From JBDKLC01 sp964500215 (GTDB taxonomy: Bacteria > Patescibacteriota > Minisyncoccia > Phycocordibacterales > CAIZLB01), in the NCBI GenBank assembly GCA_964500215.1, contig CAZCNA010000022.1, positions 1 to 11,295 of the forward strand: 11,295 nt of DNA, given 5' to 3'. Under the pieces are notes generated by a model. That model was not told the DNA's origin and did no database searches. It worked only from the letters and a program-made list of their open reading frames with translations. The translations under genes and the position numbers were made by a program. Positions 1-6,212 of the stretch are shown one piece after another (position 1 is the first letter of the stretch; each line of letters opens with the position of its first letter).

Positions 1-241
1 AAGAATTCACCTGTTTCATGAGTGCGAGGGTTGAATCTAATTGTTCGAGATATTCTGCGTTGAGCCGGTTAGTGATTTCGAGATACATAGAAGCTACTTT
101 TACATAAATCTCCCCTTTTTGTACTGGAGAAAGCTCTTGATCGATGACACTATCAATAATTTTTTTTGCTTCGATGAAATTTTTGTTTGAGAGAAGTTCT
201 TCAATTTTTGAAAAATCTACATCAGATGTCGTTGTTGTCAT
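1..241 (-). CDS. hypothetical protein, C-terminus cut by window edge
   Basis: An open frame starts at an ATG (bases 241-239) and runs without a stop for 80 codons to the left edge, so only the N-terminus is seen. The protein begins MTTTTSDVDFSKIEELLSNK and continues as charged, helix-forming sequence with no signal peptide, membrane segment or cysteine. I do not recognise the family; an all-helical cytoplasmic protein is the most that can be said. The start lies 6 bp after the stop codon of the upstream coiled-coil gene, so the two are almost certainly co-transcribed and may be translationally coupled. No Shine-Dalgarno-like sequence precedes the ATG, which fits coupling. Confidence 0.72.
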   Translation of the reverse strand, partial: MTTTTSDVDFSKIEELLSNKNFIEAKKIIDSVIDQELSPVQKGEIYVKVASMYLEITNRLNAEYLEQLDSTLALMKQVNS

Positions 242-247
242 ATACGA

Positions 248-1534
248 TTAATTAGTTGATGCCTGTTTAAGGTTTCGAATAATAAGTGAAAGGAGCAAGG
301 ACTTTGCACCTTTGTTTGCAGGATCGTCTCGTCGCAGCTCAAGTGTGGTGATAATGAAATTTCGCGCTTCTTCACCTTCTTTTGAACCCAACTTGTTTGC
401 TCGCTCCCCTGTGCAGTATGGCTTGAGCACTTTTTCGAGATTGTTGAAGGCTCCGTTCTCATTTGTTTTTATACCAGCTATTGCTGCATCAACCTCTTCG
501 TTGAATTCAGATTCGATTGCTTGATCGAGATCAGCCTGGACTTTGTCTATCTCTGCATCAGCGATGTCTCCTTTTGTCATTTCGGCACCTCGAATACTAT
601 CGAGTGCTTTTTGCTGGGCCTCGGTATCTTTAAGAGTTCGTTTCTTTGGATCAGCGGGATTGATAACATCATCAAGTTTAGTAAGCATCTTTTTCTGAAT
701 GCTGTTTCTGATTTTTTTGTCCGCATCTGTCTTTTCAAAGATAAATTCTTTGAAGACTTTGTATCTCTCTTGTAATTCAGTACGCATTCTTGCGAGATCT
801 GCAATATTTGTCTGTACGGTATCGATGTTTTCGTATACGCCTTTATTCTGTTTGATAGTTGCAGCAAGCTTTGTAATTTGCTCGTTAAGATCCTTGATTT
901 CTTTACCAATTACTTCTTTTCCGGCAAATCCTGTCCAACGACCAAACCAGCCACCTTTATGTTTTTTGGCAAGCTGTCGACCCTCTGCAAACGAATGTGT
1001 ATTGCCTTCCACCTTTATTTTCTGTGCACTCAATTCAAGCATCTCAAGTTCTTGAGTTGCTACTTTTGCTTTGAGGTCAGCGATTCCTGCCTCTCCTCCC
1101 ACCTTCACGAACTGTTTTCTGAAATCTGCCTCGGCCTTTTCAAGGTCTTTTTCCCGATCAACAATAGACTTCTTTATCAACTGGAAGGTTTCGAGAGCTC
1201 GGCCGAGTTGAGCTACCGCCTCAGGGTCAGATATTCTTTCCTTGGCAATATATGCATCCATTGAATCGAGTTCTGTCTTGTCGAGTGACATACCGAGGTC
1301 GTTTTTTATTTCGCCGATGAAGAGGTTCTTGAGATCTTTTGATGCAACCTCACTTCGAACAAAGGCTTCATAGTATCCAGCGATGGCTTCAGTCTTTCCC
1401 TCCTCGATATCTGTTGTAAAGTCACCAAAATTGGCGAGGTACTCAGCAAAGCCTTTCTTGTTGAGAGCCTCTGCCACTTCAAATGCCTCTGGTTGTGTGC
1501 CTGGACCTTGTTCTGTTGATGGTTGTGGTGTCAT
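248..1534 (-). CDS. hypothetical coiled-coil protein
   Basis: A 428-residue, strongly charged, helix-rich protein that I do not recognise. The first 20 residues are Pro/Gln/Glu-rich and probably disordered. Long Glu/Lys/Leu-rich stretches at about 120-190 and 206-262 look like coiled coil. They are separated by a Gly/Trp-rich break at about 194-205 (GGWFGRWTGFAG), which could be a hairpin turn between two helices. A second helical block covers about 300-425. There is one cysteine (residue 374) and no signal peptide or membrane segment, so it is probably cytoplasmic. The ATG start is preceded by a good promoter about 30 bp upstream but no Shine-Dalgarno. It is the first gene of a pair with the truncated gene at the left edge. 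A structural or scaffold role is possible but is only a guess from the coiled coils. Confidence 0.85.
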   Translation of the reverse strand: MTPQPSTEQGPGTQPEAFEVAEALNKKGFAEYLANFGDFTTDIEEGKTEAIAGYYEAFVRSEVASKDLKNLFIGEIKNDLGMSLDKTELDSMDAYIAKERISDPEAVAQLGRALETFQLIKKSIVDREKDLEKAEADFRKQFVKVGGEAGIADLKAKVATQELEMLELSAQKIKVEGNTHSFAEGRQLAKKHKGGWFGRWTGFAGKEVIGKEIKDLNEQITKLAATIKQNKGVYENIDTVQTNIADLARMRTELQERYKVFKEFIFEKTDADKKIRNSIQKKMLTKLDDVINPADPKKRTLKDTEAQQKALDSIRGAEMTKGDIADAEIDKVQADLDQAIESEFNEEVDAAIAGIKTNENGAFNNLEKVLKPYCTGERANKLGSKEGEEARNFIITTLELRRDDPANKGAKSLLLSLIIRNLKQASTN

Positions 1535-1562
1535 GTACTGGTTATTAGATATTGATTATTTA

Positions 1563-1591
1563 ATTGTACGTCGCGTGTATCTCAATGTCCA
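1563..1591 (-). promoter_or_regulatory. sigma70-type promoter of coiled-coil gene
   Basis: On the minus strand, TGGACA (bases 1591-1586, 5 of 6 to the -35 consensus) is followed after exactly 17 bp by TACAAT (bases 1568-1563, 5 of 6 to the -10 consensus). Transcription would start near 1556, leaving a leader of about 22 nt before the ATG at 1534. That leader has no Shine-Dalgarno-like run. Confidence 0.6.
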
Positions 1592-1633
1592 GAAATGTTC
1601 GGGTTGTCGGTACATGATTGGCTTGAGATATTT

Positions 1634-1668
1634 GGGCAACAAATGCTTTTTGTCCATTTTTGTTGCCC
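1634..1668. repeat. 10-bp inverted repeat between divergent promoters
   Basis: GGGCAACAAA (1634-1643) is perfectly complementary to TTTGTTGCCC (1659-1668), with 15 bases between. It lies in the 360-bp gap between two divergent genes, upstream of both predicted promoters, so neither transcript should contain it. A DNA operator for a dimeric regulator is more likely than a terminator, and there is no T-run directly after either arm. A related sequence, TTTTTGCCC, follows at about 1677-1685. Confidence 0.4.
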
Positions 1669-1704
1669 ATCCCCACTTTTTGCCCTAATTTTAGATCTGT
1701 GGTG

Positions 1705-1732
1705 AGATAATATTGACTGGTTGACATTATCT
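1705..1732. promoter_or_regulatory. inverted repeat over the M23-gene -35 box
   Basis: AGATAAT (1705-1711) and ATTATCT (1726-1732) are perfect 7-bp arms separated by 14 bp. The right arm overlaps the last base of the -35 hexamer TTGACA (1721-1726) and runs into the spacer, so a protein bound here would compete with RNA polymerase. Between the arms, TTGAC occurs twice (1713-1717 and 1721-1725). An operator is inferred from geometry alone. Confidence 0.3.
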
Positions 1733-1748
1733 GTGGGCCTATTATCAT
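1721..1748 (+). promoter_or_regulatory. sigma70-type promoter of LysM-M23 gene
   Basis: A perfect -35 box TTGACA (1721-1726), a 16-bp spacer and TATCAT (1743-1748, 5 of 6) point toward the peptidase gene. Transcription would start near 1754-1755, giving an unusually long leader of about 140 nt before the TTG start at 1894. Most other promoters in this window sit almost on the start codon. Confidence 0.6.
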
Positions 1749-1778
1749 AGTATATGTACCTTCAGACGAGATAATTAT

Positions 1779-1796
1779 ATGGCTCAACAGAGCCAT
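1779..1796 (+). promoter_or_regulatory. leader hairpin of M23 mRNA
   Basis: ATGGCTC (1779-1785) pairs perfectly with GAGCCAT (1790-1796) around a four-base AACA loop. GAG (1768-1770) can pair with CTC (1797-1799) across a bulge to extend it. No T-run follows, so it is not a normal terminator. It lies about 25 nt into the predicted peptidase-gene leader. Its 5' arm begins with an ATG that opens a 17-codon frame ending at 1832, out of frame with the peptidase. It may be a regulatory leader structure or leader peptide. Confidence 0.35.
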
Positions 1797-1869
1797 CTCA
1801 GAACGACACCATTCCCTTCACGACTGATTTAAAGCTTAAACTAAACTTATTTTACAGACCCCTCAAGAC

Positions 1870-1903
1870 TCTGATTCAAACACCCTCTTTCAGTTGAATC
1901 AGA
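1870..1903 (+). promoter_or_regulatory. start-codon hairpin of the M23 gene
   Basis: TCTGATTCAA (1870-1879) is a perfect reverse complement of TTGAATCAGA (1894-1903), with a 14-base loop. The 3' arm begins exactly with the TTG start codon of the peptidase gene. In the mRNA the start codon and the next two codons would be base-paired, which would hold back initiation until the stem opens. No other start codon is available upstream in frame except rare ones such as ATT at 1849. The repeat is seen directly; the regulatory role is inferred. Confidence 0.45.
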
Positions 1904-2961
1904 CGACAAATAGAAGCGCTCAACCCCTTCTGTCAGTACGATTTTATGCCCTCATCGGTATTATCACGTTGACCATTGGATCTCCCTTCATTGCCGAAGC
2001 GGGTATTCTTTCTATGATGACAAGTGTATTCGGGTCATCAAGTACAGAAGCGACTACCCTTCCAGCCAACAATGCCCAGAAAATGGAGCTTCTGGAGGCT
2101 GCCACAAACACAGATCCCCACCCAAAGAAGGACGATGGTGATACAAAAATCATCAATGGTGCGGCTTTGACGAACGAAAATAGTGCCATCGGACCTGATT
2201 CTGGTGATTCTACCCGAACAACATCAGACCAGATTAGTCTTTATACTGTGCGAAAGGGCGATACGCTTCAGCAGATTGCTAATATGTATAACGTTACTGC
2301 TAACACTATCCTCTGGGCAAACGACCTCAAACGAGGTTCTACAGTAACTCCAGGACAGGTGTTGGTTATCCTCCCTGTGTCCGGTGTGAAATATAAGGTA
2401 AAGAAGGGCGATACTATTCAGTCTATTGCTAAGGCATATAAGGCAGAAGTTGATAATATTGCTCAGTACAACAACCTCGAAAACAATTCAGCCCTTGCGA
2501 TCGGCGATGAAATTATTATTCCAGATGGCGTATTCTCAAATGAAGGTAGTTCCACTCCAACAAAGGCTTCTGGCCCTACAAAGGGTTCAACTATCGCTGT
2601 TGGTACTGCGCAGACAACAGGATACTTTATCCGGCCAGTTGCAGGTGGTGTTCGAACACAAGGTATCCACGGTCACAACGGTATTGATATAGCTGCACCA
2701 CTGGGTACACCTATTCGAGCCGCTGCTGCTGGACGAGTGGTTATCAGTAAATCTGGTGGTTGGAACGGAGGATACGGTACATACGTCGTAATCCAGCACA
2801 GTAATGGTACACAGACATTGTATGGTCATATGAATAGTGTTTCTGTATCAGTCGGAGAAACTGTTGATAAGGGTGAAACTATTGGAGGTATGGGTACAAC
2901 AGGTCAATCAACGGGTGTTCACCTTCACTTCGAGGTTCGAGGCGGCAAGAATCCATTTTAA
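1894..2961 (+). CDS. LysM-LysM-M23 metallopeptidase (murein hydrolase)
   Basis: This 355-residue protein probably cuts peptide cross-links in peptidoglycan outside the membrane. A hydrophobic segment at about residues 15-36 is a signal peptide or membrane anchor. A Ser/Thr/Asp-rich linker follows, then LysM repeats at about 117-161 (YTVRKGDTLQQIA) and 167-210 (YKVKKGDTIQSIA) for wall binding. The M23 (LytM/lysostaphin) domain spans about 245-355. Its zinc ligands are present: H261 and D265 in HNGID and H345 in HLHFE, with H343 and H312 (YGH) as the usual catalytic histidines, so it should be active. The chain stops right after NPF, close to the minimum domain end. The start is TTG: no ATG or GTG lies between the upstream in-frame stop (1837-1839) and 1894, and the first internal ATG would delete the hydrophobic segment. 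NlpD/MepM-type proteins are the nearest known analogues. It is convergent with comM. Confidence 0.93.
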   Translation: MNQTTNRSAQPLLSVRFYALIGIITLTIGSPFIAEAGILSMMTSVFGSSSTEATTLPANNAQKMELLEAATNTDPHPKKDDGDTKIINGAALTNENSAIGPDSGDSTRTTSDQISLYTVRKGDTLQQIANMYNVTANTILWANDLKRGSTVTPGQVLVILPVSGVKYKVKKGDTIQSIAKAYKAEVDNIAQYNNLENNSALAIGDEIIIPDGVFSNEGSSTPTKASGPTKGSTIAVGTAQTTGYFIRPVAGGVRTQGIHGHNGIDIAAPLGTPIRAAAAGRVVISKSGGWNGGYGTYVVIQHSNGTQTLYGHMNSVSVSVGETVDKGETIGGMGTTGQSTGVHLHFEVRGGKNPF

Positions 2962-2974
2962 TACAACGACAGTT

Positions 2975-3030
2975 TAAGGTAGTGGTAACGTAAGGTGAAA
3001 TAAGGTGACGATGCCGGTGAAGATTAAGGT
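2975..3030. repeat. four TAAGGT repeats in a convergent gap
   Basis: TAAGGT occurs at 2975-2980, 2991-2996, 3001-3006 and 3025-3030, and two copies extend to TAAGGTGA (2991-2998 and 3001-3008). The cluster fills the 68-bp gap between the convergent M23 and comM genes and touches the comM stop codon. No hairpin with a T-run is visible here on either strand. Function unknown; simple slippage-type repetition is possible. Confidence 0.4.
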
Positions 3031-4604
3031 TAAGAAATTTTTGGTCTGTAACTAAGTGCTTCAAGAATATGCTCTTGGAGCACTTTTTGTGATTGAGCGA
3101 GATCCGCTATGGTACGAGCCACACGGAGAACTTTGTGATATGAACGAAGTGATAAATGGAATTGTTCTGCCGTGGCTCGTGCGAATGGTTCGGCTTTTGG
3201 ATCAATGTTTATGTGTTGGAGGAAGACTGCTGACTTTATATGACCGTTGAGAGACTTTTGTTGTACTCGTGCGTAGCGGGCATATTGCATTGCCCGCGCA
3301 GCTTTGACGCTTTGTTGGAGGTTGATGATTATGGAATCAGGAGTACCTGTCTCCTGTTTTGTGCGCTCATCCTTATTTATTGGGGTCGAATTCAATGGTG
3401 TGTGTTTGTATACATTTATATCTTTATCGACATTCACCCACATATCGATACGATCGAGAAACGGTCCGGATATCTTTTTTTCATATCGATGTATTTGGTG
3501 TGCTGAACACGTACATCGTGTGTGCTCGGAACCTCGAAACCCACAAGGACAAGGATTCATCGCTGCCAACAAAATGCAGCGAGCAGGAAATGTTTCTGAA
3601 TGTTTTGTTCGAGAAATACGGATGACATGTTCTTCGAGGGGTTCACGAAGCACCTCAATGACTTGTTGATTAAATTCCGGAAGTTCATCGAGAAACAATA
3701 CCCCGTTATGAGCGAGAGTCATTTCTCCAGGACGCAGAGGGCTGCCTCCACCAACGAGTGCCGTATGTGTTGTCGTGTGATGAGGATTTCGAAATGGTGG
3801 AGTCCACTTCGGAGTATATTTAGAATCAATAATTGAATATATAGATGTGTTCTCAATACATTCTTCTTTGGACAGTGTCGGCAAAATATCAATAATTGAT
3901 TTTGCGAGCAAGGTCTTGCCTGTTCCGGGTGGCCCAGAAAAAACAAGCGCATGTCCGCCTGCAGCGGCAATTTGCAGTGCACGTTTTGCTACGTGTTGTC
4001 CGATGATTGTATGAAATGTGTGAGGTTCGTTTTGCCTATGAGATTGGATGACTACCCTGCTTTGTGTAAGTGGTGGTATTGTTCGCTCACCATTTATATG
4101 AGCAACAAGGTCCTGCAGGTTTTGTACAGGAATAATTTTAATATTGGTGATAAGTGATGCCTCTTGGATATGATGATGTGGTATATATGCTTCACGATAC
4201 CCCTCTCGAACGGCAAATTGGAGAAAAAGCAGTACTCCTCGAACTGGTCGAATTTCACCGTTGAGTGAAAGTTCACCAAGAAATAATTTTCGATGGAGTG
4301 AGCCTTTGATCTGTCCTGATGCATTAAGATACGATAGTGCTATACATACATCGAATGACGCCCCCTCTTTTCGAATGTGTGCTGGGGCAAGTGATACAAC
4401 CACTTTGTGATGTTTTGTTTTTGGTGAATCAAAGCCGCTATTCTTGAGTGCGGCGAGGATACGTTCTTTTGATTCGGCTACAGTCTTATCAGGAAGGCCG
4501 ACAATAGTGAATGAGAACAACCCTCTACCAATATCGACTTCGATATTGATTGGTTTAATATGGAGACCTATGAGTGCTCCACTTTTAATATTTGAAAAAT
4601 GCAC
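3030..4604 (-). CDS. comM: ComM/YifB-family Mg-chelatase-like AAA+ ATPase
   Basis: This 524-residue protein matches the ComM (YifB) family in length and layout. Family members are hexameric AAA+ helicases that promote branch migration when incoming DNA recombines during natural transformation. The N-terminal ChlI-like domain covers about 1-175 (GLPDKTVAESKERILAAL). The AAA+ domain follows, with Walker A GPPGTGKT (224-231), Walker B VLFLDE (302-307), N350 at the sensor-1 position, the family's cysteine cluster C352, C354, C364, C366, and FLDRID (382-387). A C-terminal Mg-chelatase domain (about 430-520) ends the chain. It starts at GTG (4604-4602), with a Shine-Dalgarno-like AGGTGAGG 10 nt upstream, 50 bp after the dksA-like stop. 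No promoter is evident in that gap, so it is probably co-transcribed with dksA. Its presence suggests this lineage takes up and recombines DNA. Confidence 0.95.
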   Translation of the reverse strand: MHFSNIKSGALIGLHIKPINIEVDIGRGLFSFTIVGLPDKTVAESKERILAALKNSGFDSPKTKHHKVVVSLAPAHIRKEGASFDVCIALSYLNASGQIKGSLHRKLFLGELSLNGEIRPVRGVLLFLQFAVREGYREAYIPHHHIQEASLITNIKIIPVQNLQDLVAHINGERTIPPLTQSRVVIQSHRQNEPHTFHTIIGQHVAKRALQIAAAGGHALVFSGPPGTGKTLLAKSIIDILPTLSKEECIENTSIYSIIDSKYTPKWTPPFRNPHHTTTHTALVGGGSPLRPGEMTLAHNGVLFLDELPEFNQQVIEVLREPLEEHVIRISRTKHSETFPARCILLAAMNPCPCGFRGSEHTRCTCSAHQIHRYEKKISGPFLDRIDMWVNVDKDINVYKHTPLNSTPINKDERTKQETGTPDSIIINLQQSVKAARAMQYARYARVQQKSLNGHIKSAVFLQHINIDPKAEPFARATAEQFHLSLRSYHKVLRVARTIADLAQSQKVLQEHILEALSYRPKIS

Positions 4605-4614
4605 GAATAAAGTG

Positions 4615-4622
4615 CCTCACCT
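4615..4622 (-). promoter_or_regulatory. ribosome binding site of comM
   Basis: AGGTGAGG on the minus strand ends 10 nt before the GTG at 4604. It supports this GTG as the start of an internal operon gene, in contrast to the leaderless-looking first genes nearby. Confidence 0.45.
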
Positions 4623-4654
4623 GGAATACCTATCTGAGATTGAAATGAGTGAAA

Positions 4655-5023
4655 CTAGAGAACCGCATCAATATGTTCGATACATGTTCGAGCAGATGGA
4701 TTTGCGTTGAGTCTGTTTTCTTCGATTTCAGAACCACATACTTCGCAAGTGCCAAATGTTCCCTTTTCGATTCGATCAAGGGCTCCGTTTACTTCGAAGA
4801 GTTCAGTTTCGAGTTGTTTCAAAATTGCAGTATTTGATTCGTATTCAGTGATTGATTCTGCAACTTCGCTTCTATCTGCTGTGTCTTCTTCTGTTTCAGA
4901 TTGAACAGCTTCCCAATCTGCTGGATTTGAGGAGTTGATTTGACCCACACTTCCGAGTTCCTTTGTGAGGTTTTGCTTGTGAGCTTCTAATTGTGCCTTG
5001 TAGTTTGAAATGTCTATTGCCAT
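4655..5023 (-). CDS. DksA/TraR-family zinc-finger protein
   Basis: A 122-residue protein with the DksA/TraR fold. An N-terminal helical coiled coil (about 5-85) bears an acidic stretch EEDTADRSE (45-53), followed by a C-terminal zinc finger (93-117). Family members insert the coiled coil into the RNA polymerase secondary channel and change promoter response, often together with ppGpp; here that role is inferred from homology. The finger reads C93-x2-C96 (CEVCGSEI), then RLNANPSART, then C114-x2-H117, so the usual fourth cysteine is histidine. C3H can still bind zinc. The DxxDxA-like tip needed for DksA activity is only loosely matched. It is shorter than E. coli DksA (151 residues). A leaderless-type extended -10 promoter sits directly upstream, and comM follows 50 bp downstream. 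Confidence 0.9.
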   Translation of the reverse strand: MAIDISNYKAQLEAHKQNLTKELGSVGQINSSNPADWEAVQSETEEDTADRSEVAESITEYESNTAILKQLETELFEVNGALDRIEKGTFGTCEVCGSEIEENRLNANPSARTCIEHIDAVL

Positions 5024-5029
5024 GAGGTA

Positions 5030-5038
5030 ATTGTATCA
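5030..5038 (-). promoter_or_regulatory. extended -10 promoter of dksA-like gene, leaderless
   Basis: On the minus strand, TGA followed by TACAAT (bases 5038-5030) forms an extended -10 element. Exactly six bases (TACCTC) separate the hexamer from the ATG at 5023, so transcription should begin at or within a base or two of the start codon. The best -35 candidates are weak, about 3 of 6. Confidence 0.55.
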
Positions 5039-5099
5039 GAGCCCCCATGAAGAGCAAATACATTTTTTATAAAGAAACTATGAGAAAAATAAAGCTTAT

Positions 5100-6164
5100 T
5101 TATCGCGCTATTCGGCCAGTGGTCAATCGAACAGCGAGCTCTTTGAGCACGACTTCACTTGAGGCAAAGACAATTGTAGATTCATCAAAAAATGTATAGA
5201 ACATTTTTATTTTCCCATCATTTCCGAGAAGAACACGAGAGTCTTTGTTTTGGATAACTCGATCAACGAATGATTTTTGTGTTACCACTGTGGGGAGAGT
5301 TGATGTTGCGGATGCTGCCCCTGTATCATCAGGTGGTATAGTAACTACAGGATTAATAAATATGCCACCGACATCACTTTCGAGGTTTCTTTCCCATTCA
5401 AGCATCGCAGCATATGCTGAATCATATGAATCTGGATCTATTTTGAAGATAGCAAAACTATCCCGGGGAGAAAGTGAATAAATTCCGAAGATAAATTCAT
5501 TATGAAGTGCCCGCAAAAGTGATTCTGGAGTACGTGCTCTGAGAACATTAAGAAATTCACTGCTTGTCAGTTCGGTTGTCGTCGCCCCTTCAGTTTGCAC
5601 GAACTTTATTTGTTGGATAGTGCCTATTTCAATCTTCACATTTTTTTGATTCTGAACAAATTGCTCAATATCAACATAGTTCTTGTCCGTTACGTCAAAT
5701 TGAACAGAACTTTCAGATTGAAAGATTTGTGATTGTGCAGCAAGTGGAGCATTCACTACGGTCGTAGGTGCGGGTGTCCTTGTATAAAAGTATGCGAAGG
5801 CACCTCCTATAACTACGAGCACAACAACAGCAAATGCACCAATGAGCACAGCCTTATTTTTTGAAGTTGACGCTCCAATGTCTTCGTATGTCCCCTGCTT
5901 GTCTTGTCGTTTCTTTTCAGCCAACGCAATTTTGATCATTGAGACATTATCTTTTTTTACAGCGCTCGCAACTTCACTTTGAAATGTTTTTATATTATGA
6001 ACAGAGCTGGTTGTAAAACCAGATTTTTCTGCGAGAGCGTCTTGTAGATGCACCGTCGGTTTAGGTTGAGCTTGTTGTGGAGCTGTTGGCTGAGGATTTT
6101 CAGGAAGAGACCTATCCGCATTCGGATATGAAAATGTTCGAGGAGTAGTATTTTGATCGTCCAT
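5100..6164 (-). CDS. hypothetical single-pass membrane protein
   Basis: A 354-residue protein that I do not recognise. The N-terminal ~100 residues are hydrophilic, with a Pro/Gln-rich stretch at about 20-37 and a Lys-rich cluster near 70-103. One strong membrane segment follows at about 104-126 (AVLIGAFAVVVLVVIGGAFA). By the positive-inside rule the N-terminus is cytoplasmic and the C-terminal ~225 residues are outside. The outer part has a short Pro/Thr linker (129-140), then a mixed alpha/beta region about 150-270, an Ala/Ser/Thr/Pro-rich spacer (about 272-293) and a final domain to 354. It has no cysteines and no catalytic motif I can name. The gene lies 48 bp after the NYN gene and 76 bp before dksA, but has its own promoter, so a functional link to either is uncertain. 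Confidence 0.85.
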   Translation of the reverse strand: MDDQNTTPRTFSYPNADRSLPENPQPTAPQQAQPKPTVHLQDALAEKSGFTTSSVHNIKTFQSEVASAVKKDNVSMIKIALAEKKRQDKQGTYEDIGASTSKNKAVLIGAFAVVVLVVIGGAFAYFYTRTPAPTTVVNAPLAAQSQIFQSESSVQFDVTDKNYVDIEQFVQNQKNVKIEIGTIQQIKFVQTEGATTTELTSSEFLNVLRARTPESLLRALHNEFIFGIYSLSPRDSFAIFKIDPDSYDSAYAAMLEWERNLESDVGGIFINPVVTIPPDDTGAASATSTLPTVVTQKSFVDRVIQNKDSRVLLGNDGKIKMFYTFFDESTIVFASSEVVLKELAVRLTTGRIAR

Positions 6165-6172
6165 ACTTCCCT

Positions 6173-6200
6173 ATTATCGCTTATTTTTGAACTTTTTCAA
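6173..6200 (-). promoter_or_regulatory. promoter of membrane-protein gene
   Basis: On the minus strand, TTGAAA (bases 6200-6195, 5 of 6) is followed after 16 bp by GATAAT (bases 6178-6173, 5 of 6). Eight bases separate the -10 box from the ATG at 6164, giving a predicted leader of only one to three nucleotides. The AGGGA just before the ATG would then probably not act as a ribosome binding site. Confidence 0.55.
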
Positions 6201-6212
6201 AAGGCAATTGTA

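Noticed and set aside
1560..1796. A 78-codon minus-strand frame in the divergent gap
   Set aside because: It covers both predicted promoters and the inverted repeats, has no promoter or ribosome binding site of its own and no recognisable motif. Its Gly/Asn/Gln/Lys part comes from the repeat-like DNA. It cannot be fully excluded, but I would not annotate it.
5088..5106. Terminator after the membrane-protein gene
   Set aside because: The only stem here is a short AT-only one (AAATAA-GCT-TTATTT on the minus strand) overlapping the stop codon, too weak to call.
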